Shown here one piece after another: positions 33,501 to 44,838 of a stretch of DNA of 64,000 bases. The notes under the pieces are model-generated. The model searched no databases. It had not been told where the DNA came from and saw only the letters and a list, made by a program, of their open reading frames with translations. A program made the translations under genes and the position numbers. The number at the start of each line of letters is the position of its first letter. The stretch's first letter is position 1. Source of the DNA: Loxodes magnus (lineage: Eukaryota; Ciliophora; Karyorelictea; Loxodida; Loxodidae); contig CAMPDV010000511.1 in NCBI GenBank assembly GCA_946699065.1, positions 62,001 through 126,000 on the forward strand, written 5' to 3'.

Positions 33501-35163
33501 GATTTGCTAATTATCCATATAATAATCTTGACGTATAAAAGATTCCATTAATCAACAGATTATGCAGCAATTTAGGATTGTTATAAAGTGTTTTTATTCA
33601 AGGAAATATAGCAATATTCAGTCAAAGCATAGATCTATAAATCACTCGTTAGGTTGGTTAGCTAAGACACTCTTTTTCTAACATTCATTAAATTGATTAC
33701 CATCTTAAGATTGATGAATAATTTATGATACTTAAAATTTGTTTTATTCACTAGTAGATCTTAAAATCTTGCTAGGATATTAAATCATATTAAAGAAAAA
33801 AATTGATCAAAAAAGAGATAGTGGAAAAAGTAGCTGATAAAGAGACAAGGAAGCCAAAAAAGAGTTTCTTTTGTGATAAAAAAAGCGCAAACAAAAAAAA
33901 ACGAAATTTAAGCATAAATATAGTAAATAAATTATATGATTTACTGTACTTTCTTAAACCTGTGCAAGATATTTTTACAAATCTACTTCCATCAGTAATC
34001 CTAGATTTACTAAAACAAACTCTAAAATCTTAACCTTTAAATTATCCTAATCTTCTTATTAAATAAAATTATAAGGTTTATCAATAAGCATCAAAATTAA
34101 AAGTATAGTTTTTATACTTCAGTAAAATTTTCTTATTGTTTGAAATCAATTTTTATTAAAAGATCTATTATGGAAGATAAGTTGCTAATTGGGATAATGC
34201 TGAAAAATTATAGGATTAAAACCTATAGCTCTATATAAATTAATTCTGCCTTTTGTACTGAAGAAGAATTGCAAACCTTTTAGTTAAATAAAATAAAACA
34301 TAAGATTAATAATGAGTAAGCAGTTACTGGCTGCTTATAGCTTGATAATTTTCATTATTCTCTCATTTTTTATTTTAAATCAATCTCTTATTTTGATTCT
34401 CCCACATTTTGCATTTATTATTTTAAGTCTTCTTAAACTTAAACTTATTCTTAATTTTACTCTTCTTCATTCCTTCCTCCATCTGATCATCATTTTCTTA
34501 TTCTTCAAAATTTTACACAAATGAACTAATCCTAAAAAATAGCATTTAAATTAATAATAGTTAATTAGATAGGCTTTTTCTGTAGAGCATGTTGTTTCTT
34601 TACGTTACGCTTATTAGTTGATATTTCCCATTTGATATACTATAAATAGAAATGTCCAAGCGTTGGTTTTATTTAGAACGAATTCAACATAGATATTTAC
34701 ATTCCTAAGATTTCTTTCATGATATAGAATTATTCCTTTAATCCCTCAGAAATTTAATATTCCTCATGACTTAAATCATCCATCTTACAAGAATTGCTTT
34801 TTAAAATATTAGAATTACTTCAAAGATTTATCAAATTGAGATATTAGAAGTTTAATAGGTAAATGTATGACCAATTAAATACTTAAAGGTATTTTCTCTA
34901 ACTTTTAGACTATTCCTTGTATCTTGCTCAATGTTAAACTTTAAATAGTAGAATTATTTAGTGATTCGCATAAGCTATGAATCTAATTTTAGGCATTCTG
35001 ATACTTTATTTACTAGTTAAGATACTGGTAACTATTTCTATAAACTTCCCGATGTTACTTTAATGTTATTTCATAATAACTTGAAATTGCTATAGCGGTT
35101 TATTTTTGATTGTTTGATTTTAAGATAGATACCTTAAGAACTATCTCATATTTTGAGGAGTGA
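27556..35163 (+). CDS. Very long Leu-rich multi-pass membrane protein, unrecognised
   Basis: A long run of protein-like frames from ATG 27556 (MFNFKKLSASRINDDEI) to a TGA at 35,161-35,163, over 2,400 residues if one gene. Frame switches fit mini-introns: 19 nt at 29,049-29,067 (joins YEV to TESISNFASKYNQEI), 23 nt at 32,060-32,082, and 20 nt near 34,109-34,128. Clusters of membrane segments are at about 29,140-29,200, 29,620-29,860 and 34,330-34,510. Between them are soluble parts such as MSAMVGLAIIHQTGSSLTGI (about 30,900), LKFKEQVNFSIAGRTQLDF (about 32,810) and the basic VADKETRKPKKSFFCDKKSA (33,825). No family was recognised. It may be two or more genes; TAA/TAG/TGA being sense makes ends hard to see. 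Confidence 0.5.
29049..29067 (+). other. Predicted 19-nt intron
   Basis: GTACTATTTCTTGAAATAG. Upstream and downstream translations are in different frames and become one continuous sequence (AFYEVTESISNFASKYNQ) when it is removed. Confidence 0.55.
32060..32082 (+). other. Predicted 23-nt intron
   Basis: GTAG...TTTAAG borders. Removal joins LVTV to FELSLWLN and corrects the frame change between the 31 kb and 32.2 kb parts of the long gene. Confidence 0.4.
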
Positions 35164-35495
35164 GTTTTAGTTTGAGATGTAGTTATTAGTTAGTTTAGTT
35201 AAGTGTTACCTAAAATAGTTAAATTAGAGGTGTATAAGGAAGTTAAAATGGTATATATTTATATTAATATGATAGTTTGAATATAGTTAGTACTTAAATG
35301 CAAGAAAATATTAGAGTATGTGCATTTAAATAGTGACAGCTAGTAACACCTACTATTAATTAACTATTTCATCCTACTTAAGTTAACTTAAACCTTCTGA
35401 TATTATATTTCTCTATCTTAATTAAAGGAAACTCTTATTGATAGTTATTAAGTATATAATAGTATCTTAAAGGATATGTTTTTTCTTAATAAAAA

Positions 35496-36790
35496 ATGCC
35501 ATCAAATTTGGATTAGAAATAACTGCATACATTATAAAGACATTAGTTTGATTTACTATGTTATATTCATTAGTCTGTATTTCTACAGAAACTTCAGTTA
35601 TCTTACTACGCATTATATTTAAGACCACTTTAGTAGAGTCTTATTTAGGCTGCTAAACCAAATAATGAATTTAAGTTCTAGGAATGCTTATATAGAAATG
35701 ATTATCCTTATGTTGTATGTGGTAAAGAAATGAAACAGTTGTTCAACTTCTTTTTAATTACTCACTTTATGAAGCTTGCAATAGTTAAATATCTAATTCA
35801 ATATTTTTTAATTGATTTCTGCTTGTAGATTCCCAGATTTTATTGATGAGCAACCTTTTGTTTTTTCTAAGCTTTTAGATAACTAATTATGAGAAATACC
35901 AATATAATTAAAACTATTAATCTTACATCTGTGAGTTTAATATGATCTAAAATCAGAGGAATTGAAACTGTATATTATTAGAGTCAGTTAAGGTATATAA
36001 ATTATATTTGACTTGGTAATTTAATAAATGTATTAAAGAAGCTTATACTAAATATAGATTTAGTAAAGCTAAGTTACCAATTAACAAATCCAAACTACTT
36101 ATTTATCTTATTTAAAAGCACCAAGACAAAAAGCTTTTAGTAAACTAAAATACAAACTAACTTTTAATTATAAGCATTCCAATTACCATTTTATTACTAC
36201 TTAAATAGCAATAGATAACACTAATAATAATCAATACCATTCAATAGCTAACTAGTATAACTAAAATTCCTAATTAGTACTAATTACCATTTTGTTTATT
36301 ATTAACCATAAATTCATATCAATAGTCTGCCTTATTTTAACCTAATTTATTGCTACACTTAATAAAATTTAATTATCAAACTAGATAACCTTAGTTATAC
36401 CTTCTATTATAAATCAAACTACCTTTATTACTTTATTATCAAAAAAGGATATATAGACATCTTTAAAACATTAAATGCAGGGAAATAAATCCAGAAATAA
36501 CTTTAGAATATTCAAATCTCTAATAGAAAAGAAGGGAAATATATGGTAATCTCTAACTAATAAATAGCAACTAAGCAGCAGTTTAAAGTGTTCAATTAAA
36601 TTAAAATCTATCAATTGAATGAAAAATAATTAAAGGAGGTTAAGAAAGAAAACAAAATGAGAGACGCTATAGAACTAGCATGGAAGGTACCTGTAGAATA
36701 TTGTGCAATAATAAAAACTAAAAAGAAAGAAGAAAAAACCTAGCTATCTAGAGAATTGAATTAAAAATAAAAAAATATATATAGGAAATT
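35496..36790 (+). CDS. Unrecognised protein
   Basis: ATG 35496 (MPSNLDQKQLHTLQRHQF) opens a protein-like frame. Segments include EFKFQECLYRNDYPYVVCGK (about 35,660), then, after a frame change near 35,820, FPDFIDEQPFVFSKLLDNQL, and near the end FNQIKIYQLNEKQLKEVKKE and MRDAIELAWKVPVEYCAIIK (36,657-36,716). The tail is Lys/Glu-rich. No domain was recognised; the middle (35.9-36.5 kb) has two equally good frames, so exons are not resolved. It may be continuous with the long gene upstream. It converges on the minus-strand gene that starts near 37.6 kb. Confidence 0.5.
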
Positions 36791-37620
36791 TTTCTTATTT
36801 ATTTGATTATTTTATCCTTCATAAAAACAACTTTAAATTCTTTTTATACTTCTTTAATGAATTTTTTTAAGCAGGTAAATTTTTCTTTGAGGCTGTTTTT
36901 TCTAAAGTTTAGAATTTTTATTTTTTCTTAAAATTTTTTTATATGCCCCACCTTCATACTTAATACTGTAATCCTCTTATTAAATTTTCTTATTTTCAAC
37001 ATAACTTTCTTAATTCAACTAATTACTTATTCTCCTTTTTAAAATGCAAGAATGTATTTAGGATTTTATTAATTAATATAAATATCTCTAAATGAAAGTC
37101 CAGAATCTATTAGAACAGAGTCTTTTTTCTCGTTAATCATATCATAAAAATTCTCTTTACTGCTCTTCGCACGCTTGTAAAGAGATTTTTTCATCTAAAT
37201 CCAAAATATGAAGAGACATTTGAATTACTAAAGAGAAACTTAGTTACTAATATCTTTTTTATGCACTTCATTAAATTTTAATGATAATAATGAGAATTTA
37301 TTCTGAAATAATATGCTGTTAAACTATATCTAAATAGAATTTGCTTTAATTAAACAGTTCGATTTTCCAACCGATTCAAATATGAGGAAATCACTACACT
37401 AACGAAGATAATCATACTTTTGTTGCAATTAGTTTCTTAGATTCTATAATTATATAAACTTTATTTAATTTCAGATCCAATATTTTCTCTAATATACGAA
37501 TCTAATTTTAGACTTTCATAATCTAAGTAATCATACTTATTAAAATTTATAACCTTGGAAAAATGCCACTTTTTATACTAATAAATAGGATATAAATTTT
37601 AAAATTTTATATCCTCATTA
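36790..37620 (-). CDS. Unrecognised basic protein with mini-introns
   Basis: Minus-strand translation from about 37,600: YDYLDYESLKLDSYIRENIG, then RTVQLKQILFRYSLTAYYFR, then SLYKRAKSSKENFYDMINEK, DSVLIDSGLSFRDIYINQ and NPKYILAFQKGEQ. A 17-nt GTTATG...ATAAG stretch near 37,000 has to be removed to continue as KIQQEDYSIKYEGGAYKKIL and a very basic C-terminus. ATG 37194-37192 is a second possible start for the well-behaved C-terminal half. The basic tail suggests nucleic-acid or ribosome contact. No family was recognised. The 3' ends of this gene and its convergent neighbour nearly touch. Confidence 0.5.
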
Positions 37621-37675
37621 CTTTTTTATCTATTGTTTTCTTTTTTCAGATTTCACAATATTTATCGCTCTTTTT

Positions 37676-37829
37676 ACATTTTCAATCTTATATCATTTTA
37701 CTATTTTCAATCTTATATCATTTTACTATTTTCAATCTTATATCATTTTACTATTTTCAATCTTATATCATTTTACTATTTTCAATCTTATATCATTTTA
37801 CTATTTTCAATCTTATATCATTTTACTTT
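37676..37829. repeat. 25-bp tandem repeat, about 6 copies
   Basis: TATCATTTTACTATTTTCAA plus TCTTA is repeated head to tail with almost no change. It sits upstream of the minus-strand gene that ends near 36.8 kb. Confidence 0.9.
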
Positions 37830-38084
37830 GTAATATTCTACTTCGAAGTATTTGTTTTTACATTGTCTACTCATTAATTTCATGCCCTTTATTTTATTAT
37901 GTATTATATTAATTACGATTGCGATTAATTTTAAAATTACTTCCTTTATTTGCTGATCCATAAGCAAAGCATTTTTAATCTAAATTTTATACTTTTTATT
38001 AAATTTTTATAATCAAATGATATTGCTCAATTATTATCCTTATTTATAACAAAATAGTTTAATAAATAAATAAATTTGATTATA

Positions 38085-38116
38085 GAGCGCGTAGCACTCT
38101 CATTGGTGCACAGCTC
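38085..38116 (+). repeat. 32-nt hairpin repeat, copy H4
   Basis: GAGCGCGTAGCACTC at the 5' side with GCAC pairing to GTGC and GAGC to GCTC; followed by TTTAAAAAAAAA. Same core (GCGTAGCAC ... CTCTTTAA) as H1-H3, with different but still pairing stem bases. Confidence 0.65.
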
Positions 38117-38135
38117 TTTAAAAAAAAATGTTTCA

Positions 38136-38262
38136 TACTGACAAGAATGTTTGCTACTGATAAAATTATCAGATACTGGTAGACCTTGTTTAATACTGGT
38201 ATAATTATTTAGTACTGATAAAAATGTTCAATACTGATATAATTTTAGAATACTCGTAATCT
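38136..38262 (+). repeat. About 19-20-bp degenerate tandem repeat
   Basis: Six or seven units begin TACTGATA or TACTGGTA and continue with A/T-rich sequence (TACTGATAAAAATGTTCAA and variants). They lie between hairpin H4 and the FPTSDEA-type repeats. Confidence 0.7.
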
Positions 38263-38264
38263 TT

Positions 38265-38560
38265 TCTACTTGTTGGAGGTCCAAGGACATGGCAGGATTG
38301 CGTCTCATTGCATCACCAAAGCAGAGGACGATATGTGTCAATTAAGGGTACTTAAATTCCCCACCTCTGATGAAGCTCGCAATATTATTTCTTTTTCGTT
38401 CCAGAATTAAATCTAAACTAAGCCAGTGCCGAAGGTCTAATAATCTTATGTCTCGAGGCCAAACCAAAGCAGAGGAAGAGATAAAGTCGATTATGGGTAC
38501 TTAACTTCCCCAACCTCTGATGAAGATGACCTTGTTGTTCACCTTCGAACAACTATGACG
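38265..38560 (+). repeat. Two tandem copies of the FPTSDEA-type repeat
   Basis: CCAAAGCAGAGG ... GGGTACTTAA ... CCCC(A)ACCTCTGATGAAG occurs at about 38,318-38,374 and 38,466-38,526, about 150 bp apart. The same block, inside the protein frame, is at 7,324-7,384, and a shorter form is at 10.15-10.2 kb (minus). The first copy translates to LRVLKFPTSDEA. The second needs a frame change. Probably pseudogene or retroposon remnants of the gene at 6.6-7.5 kb. Confidence 0.55.
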
Positions 38561-38794
38561 GTTTTAAAAAATAATATATATAATAATACTATAGCGCCAC
38601 TTTTATTGATCTGCCATGAATCTTCTTCTTCATAATTTCTATACTTTACTATCTTTCTTCATCCATATAATTTCTAATATAACTTAGTTATGTTAGCTTT
38701 ACAACATTTATCTTAAATTTTAAAAATTAGTTTAATCTTCTTATAAATTTTTACCTATATTTTCATTTTAAAACCATTATCTATCTATGGAAAT

Positions 38795-41700
38795 ATGAGA
38801 TTCAATTTGTATATATCTGAAGCAAATTATAATTAAGTGCTTCATTTATTAGGTTCGGAGGAAAAATAAGGAAAATATGATGAGTTAGTTTATCGTTATA
38901 TTTTTGTTAAATATTTGAATAGAGACTAACAAATGGGAAGGTAAGTTTTATTAGAAATGTAGACTATCAAATTAAAATGATTAAAGGATTTACATAAATA
39001 TTTTATAAAAGCTTCAAGCTTTTAACTATAAATTGTCTGCGCGATCAAGTTTGATTAAATTCTAAATTAAGTAAATAACCAGCTTGAACCATAAATTGTT
39101 CTTAATGATTAGATGGATATTAAATATTTAGTTCTAATTTGCAATAAAGAAGGGAGAGAACTGAAAAATGCAGACACTGAAAGTTAAAAATACAAATAGT
39201 AATATTTTGTAGATTATCAAGAGAAAATGAAATCTAGATTAAATAAAGCAGACTAATAATCTATGTGTAATTTGTTTTTCAGTCTGAAAACTTTAAAGAA
39301 GAAGTGTAATAAATGAAGTTGAAGAAGTATACCCAGAAGTTTTAAACCTACAATAAGAGCTTATAATTGTATAATCAATAAAAGGAAGTAGATGAGAAAC
39401 TTATAGTATAAAATTTGAATGCTAACCTATTGATGACTAATGTAGCTACTATAATTAAATTGTATTAATAATATCATTATATCTTATTTTAGATTGATTA
39501 AAAAAATTAATAAAAAAAAGTTGATAGTTTAGGTCAAAAGAATGATGGAAGCAATATTTCTAACTATTTTATTACGCTTCCAAATCTTAAAATTGTTATT
39601 AATTGGATTCAATATTTTGAAAATAATTTATCTAAACATTTATTTGATTGATAAGTGTTCAATGTCTACAATTAAGGAGTATTCTCCTTTTTACTGCAGT
39701 TCTTGCTTACAGAAAAGGGTCAGAAAATGTTTCTATTTATTTTAATTAAAAGACTGTACAGAGTAATCAGCACGAAGAGAGTTCTTTTTTCTTAAAGAAT
39801 TTAAAGTTACACACTATCATAATAAATTGGTAGATTGATTTATTTATTACTGATCACTTAAATTAAAAAATTTTAGTTAAAAACATGATGCTTAGCTTAA
39901 TATGTAAATATGATGTTAATGTAAGAAAATATAAAGATTAATCACTATAAAATTTACTATTTGATATTTTTAATATCTAATATTGATAAATATGGTGATT
40001 AAAGTATAATATAATTATTAAGTTTGGGATTCTAGCTTATAAGATGTGTTTAGATTATAAACCATATATTAAAAATTTTCTTTCATTTAAGCAGAATTCT
40101 GATAAGATTGATATGTATTATCTTAAATTTTAATGGTAAACAATTTATTTAATTATTATAAAACCTAACTTTTTGTTCATTAAAAATCATAAAAATAAAA
40201 GAAAATTATTTAAAATATTAAATCTCACTACTGAATTACTTAAAATAGTTTTATTTCAATAAAATTAAACTAAGATTGTTATTTTTAAGATATTTCAAAT
40301 TAATTTTAGCTTATGCAAAATAAATTTTCTATCAATAAATTAAAAAATCTATAAAATTTGTACAGTTATAAGCTTCACTAATTCAATCTGACATTGTCAG
40401 CTTTTTCCAACTATATCTTTTTTATACCTAAATTTAGAATCGGTCTTACTTAAGTTAGATAGTAGATAAAATTTTTTGGTATTCTTTAGAATTTAAATCT
40501 TTTTCCTACTGATTTTCAGTGCTACCTGGATTTCAATCAAATTTTTAAAGTACTAATATCTTTATTTTTTATTACTTAATGAGATATCTTATCTTTTGGA
40601 AATTTCTCAGCAATAAATTACTTTCTGAGTCTATAAATCCTATTTTAGTAACTACATTGTAATTGTTATCGATTTCTTTTTATTATTTTCAATTAATTTT
40701 AATATTTATTTTATATTATAATTTTTTTCTTTCATAAATCTGTGTGAATCTATTGAAATTTTTGTCATTTTTTATAAAATATATATTCGAATATCATCAA
40801 AAGTTTTTCTTAATTTTATTTATATGTTTATCAATTTTTTATTTTTCTATTTTCTTTTTGTCAACTTCCTTATTCATGTAGAACTATTATTTTATATATA
40901 TTTTATTTATTATAATGTTAATTTATATATTTTATATTTTAGGTTATTAAATTAGTTTTTGAGTAACTATTTTAACTTTATTAAAGGAAATATTCGTAAC
41001 ACACTTTAATGATATATGTCTTGAAACTATTTAATCTTTTTTATTAAATTTTACAATTATTTATATCTGCTTTTTAGCGTTTTATTTCACCCTTCAGTTT
41101 CAAAAAAGCTAAATTAGTTATCTCAAACCCATTTACTCAGTTGCAAAAAATTCTGAAGCCTTTTAATGTAAGAATGATTTTATTTATTTACACAGTTTTT
41201 CTTAAAGATAGGAGTGACAATTCTATGGTAATTTTACTGCTCTGCTTTTAAATTAAGCAAAACCTTTAGGAAAATTATTCGTTTTATTTTACAAGTTATA
41301 TAAATTATTTTTCTAACATTTCAGATTTTTTTTTCAATATTTAGCCTAGTTTTATCCTTAAAATTTTATTTTATTTATTAGATTATAGTTTTAAATCTAA
41401 TTTCAAAGATGACATCATTAGAAATTTATTAATTCAAATTCTATTTCTATTCCTTTAATATTAATCAATCAAATTGGTATTTTTATATTTTTATACTATT
41501 AAAGTTTCTATATAGTTCTTTTGTCACATTTATGTCTTACTTTTCTTAAGAAATTGCTTTTCTTAATTCAAAGTAATTTTTATAATTTTTATAATTTTAA
41601 TACTCTATACTAGACTTTGAAGTTATTGAAACTCTTTAATAAAATGTTAATCTATTGTTTTCAAAATTTATAAAGGAAGCTTGATAAAACAAGTTATGCT

Positions 41701-42560
41701 ACTATTACCATTTTTTAAAATTATCAATAGAAGTTTTGGAGGAATATAATCGCAAGAGTCTATTCTTATCAACCTTTCTTTACTTAAAAATTTTTAAAGA
41801 TACTAGATAAAAAGATAAACATATAATAGGCTTGTCTATATTAAAGGAATATATTTGGAATAGATTTAACTATAGAGCGTTAAAGAAATTATGAACTGTT
41901 TAAAAAAATTTTAAGAAACATTAACTAGTAACTTATAAGTAAATGCCATCCGAACTCTTTTAAAATTACTAAGCATAAATCTAAAACATGGATATGTAAT
42001 TTAGATAATTTTAAAATAATATAAATATTTATAAATTAAAAATAGTTTACTGCATTGATACCTTCGTAAGATTCAAAAATATGTTTAAGAGATAGAATCT
42101 ATAAAAGATCTAGATATATTTGAAGATTAACATGCTAAAGATATATATGAAATAATTAATAGAATTCAATTAAAAATATCAATTAGGAATATTAATTAAG
42201 TCTTTAAGCAATATTTAAGTTTAATTTAAGCATATTCTTATTAGAAATAAATAATAAAATTTAAGTAAAAAAGCAATTACAAAGAACAACAGAATGATAA
42301 CTAATATAACAGTTGACTTAGCAATATTAAGATTTATATAATAATATTCAAGAATTTAAATAAGAATATAATAATAAAAGTAGATAAGTTTGGAGTTTTG
42401 TAGAATAGATTTAACATTTTTGATTATTTTAGTTGAATAATAGTATAGAAAAGCATGCTCAATTTTAAACTAATTTTTGAAAAAAATATTAAAAAGGAAC
42501 TATAGGCATAAACAGAAACACTTAAACTCAAATTCAATATTAAGATACTAAAAATAACTT
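38795..42560 (+). CDS. Long coiled-coil and membrane protein, unrecognised
   Basis: ATG 38795 (MRFNLYISEANYNQVLHLLG) opens a clean frame: GKYDELVYRYIFVKYLNRD, LNDQMDIKYLVLICNKEGRE, DYQEKMKSRLNKADQQ. Removing a 17-nt GTCTGA...TTAAAG stretch (39,282-39,298) joins NLFF to KEVQQMKLKKYTQKFQTYNK, a probable coiled coil. The frame continues through 39.5-40.7 kb (ITLPNLKIVINWIQYFENNL, FLLTEKGQKMFLFILIKRL) into a hydrophobic zone at about 40.75-41.6 kb with several possible membrane segments. After about 41.65 kb two frames compete (for example ARVYSYQPFFTQKFLKILDK), and coding seems to fade by 42.6 kb. No family was recognised; length and end are estimates. Confidence 0.5.
39282..39298 (+). other. 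Predicted 17-nt intron
   Basis: GTCTGAAAACTTTAAAG. Removing it makes the two coding frames continuous (NLFF-KEVQQMKLKK). Confidence 0.5.
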
Positions 42561-43435
42561 AGTAAAATAATAATAAACGATAATTTCTTATTAGTAAATT
42601 TTCAAGATTAAAATTTTTTAAATCTTTTTTAGTATTTTCAACATTTAAATCTTAATTTTACTAGAAAAAGTTTAAAAAAGTCAGTAAAAATTAATAAAAA
42701 ACTAAATAAAAATTTATAAAAATAAAAACTAAATCCTAGTTTAAAGATTAACAGAGTTAAATTAATATGAATCGAGTTCAAATAATATTTATATGAAGAT
42801 TATATTTGACATTAAAGTAAATATTTAAAAAGAAAATAGGAATAAATTTAGTATACATTTCTATAAAAAAGAAGTAAAAGTAAAAAAAAATGGAAAAATA
42901 TGCAACTTCATTTAATTTTACTTTCTACTAGAAATTTATTTTTTTAATTTTTTTAAAAGATTTAAAATATTATTTTGATTAAAAAAATAAGAGGAAAAAC
43001 GAGTTATCAAAAGCAAATTAAATTAAAATTAATCAAAAATACAACTAATAAATATCATATTTAATCAATAACTATGTAAGTTTTTAACAATCCATTTTAA
43101 AATGAAAAAGTTTTTGTAAGAATAATGGTGAAACTATAAAAGTAATTACAAATTAATAACTTAATCGTTCATTTTAAAAGTTATAAAGTCTAAGATAAAA
43201 TAAATTTAAATTTAAGAAGTTTATAATAATAATTATTATACTAAACAAATTAATGTAGTATTAATTTTTTTTAGGTTAATTACGAGTTTAAATTTTCAAT
43301 ATAGGTCATTATTTTAATCCTGAAAATGGATTCATAACAGATTGTGTAAATTGACTACTGAATATTACTCTCTTATCACCCAATTTCAACCCAAAATAAA
43401 AAATTAATATAATTGATATTCTTTAGTTATATGTT
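42560..43435. other. AT-rich, low-complexity stretch
   Basis: Long A-rich tracts with Lys/Asn/Ile-only translations. No structure was recognised. It separates the long gene from the Ty3-like relic. Confidence 0.4.
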
Positions 43436-43439
43436 TCGA

Positions 43440-44080
43440 GAATAAGCAAAAGCAGTTATTTATATAATTTATTACATGTATTTGATTCACCATCAGCTTT
43501 CTAAGATATTTTTTATTTTGTATCACGATTGATTAATTTATTTCCTTTAAAATTATAAATATCAAAGCAAGCTAAGTAAGTAAAAGTTTGAAAACTTTAT
43601 ACTTTCAATTATATAATATTTCGAATATTTAATATACTTAATTGAACAAATACTATAAGGGCGAATTTAAAGGTAAACTTGATGATTGAGCAAAAGTATC
43701 TTAACTTAAAAAAGTTAGAAGATATTGTTTAGTCAATTTACAAGAATTAAAAAATAAAATTAAGCTAGTTAGATTATTTTATTTCGTGAATTATTTACGT
43801 AAATATAAAAATACAATAGAAAAACATCTGAGTTTATTAACAAGAACGAATAAAAAATTAAATATCTTTTTTAATATTTGAGAATTTAAAAGTTTAATTT
43901 TTTATATAAATTTAATATATTTTCTATTTTAAAGTATTATGTCAAATACCAAGAATCTTATCAAACTTTTATAATTTAAATAAAGAGAATGATAGAGTGT
44001 TTTATTTATTAAAGATGAGATAAATTATTATTTATTGTAAGTTCGATTTTAGTTATTTTATATTTTAGTTGCATTTTTAT
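43440..44080 (+). pseudogene. Decayed Ty3/gypsy-like reverse-transcriptase relic
   Basis: A plus frame reads VFDSPSAFQDIF (about 43,478-43,515), like the (N)SP-A-TFQ motif of LTR-retrotransposon RT. About 70 residues later another frame reads LVRLFYFVNYLRKYKNTIEK, then HLSLLTRTNKKLNIFFNIWE (about 43,760-43,880). This follows the family pattern RxFLGLxNYYRKFI ... PLTxLTKKxxxFxWxxE. The YxDD box between them is not recognisable and frames shift, so it is a dead fragment. No LTRs, protease, RNase H or integrase were found. Confidence 0.5.
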
Positions 44081-44838
44081 TAATATTAATAAATTTTAAG
44101 AAGAGCTTGTAGAAGCCATAGCACGTAGTAGTGCGCAACATTTTCAATATTAATAATTAAAAATAATTATACGTACATCTTGGAATTATTTTAGCTGTAC
44201 AATGAGTTACTATCATCTTTTCGAATGGGAATCTATTTTTTTTTATTAGTTTTAAATAGTGAACTAAAGTTCAAGTCTTCCTGAATATGAATTTAAAATA
44301 ATTAATAATTAATTTAGAAGTTCAAATGAAAAAAAAATACTGATCGCGTTAAGTTTTTCTCTTTTAAGATTGGCAGTGTTTCTAATTGACGGCATCTAAG
44401 GCGAAATTAATCGCAATGAAGTATAAAATATATTATATATAAAAATAGTTTTGATAAACGCTATTGACAAAATGAATATATTTAATATATAAAAAGTGTA
44501 TATATTTAAACAAAGTAAATAACTTCAGCTTATTTTTAATTGATCATAGTAATTTAAATTTACAATTATCTGAAATTTTAAATTTAAAAATAGCAGTAAA
44601 AAAAAGATTTAAAAAAGTCTTTAATGAAAAAGGTAAATTATGGAACATATAAGAGAGTCTCATAAGATTAATTATTAACCTTGTTTTTTTAAATAAACAA
44701 TTTTAAATGTAAATATTATTCAGGAATTTTTTCATATCTTAACTATAGATAATTAAAATTTAATTTAATGATCAAAAAAAATATTTTATTAAATTTTATA
44801 AAAATTTTGACTTAAATTAAAAAAAAATTTTGAAAAAT
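44081..44838. other. AT-rich stretch with two small GC-richer patches
   Basis: Patches at 44,103-44,140 (GAGCTTGTAGAAGCCATAGC, with CGTAGTAGTGCGC) and 44,342-44,425 (CTGATCGCGTTAAG ... GACGGCATCTAAGGCG). The second could be a small RNA, but no known RNA motif was recognised. The rest is AT-rich and featureless. Confidence 0.3.

Noticed and set aside
37676-37829. 25-bp repeats as a possible CRISPR array
   Set aside because: Units are directly adjacent with no spacers, and the genome is eukaryotic.
38360-38530. CTGATGA followed by structured sequence, like a hammerhead ribozyme core
   Set aside because: No GAAA core or cleavage-site partner follows, and the motif is part of the FPTSDEA coding block.
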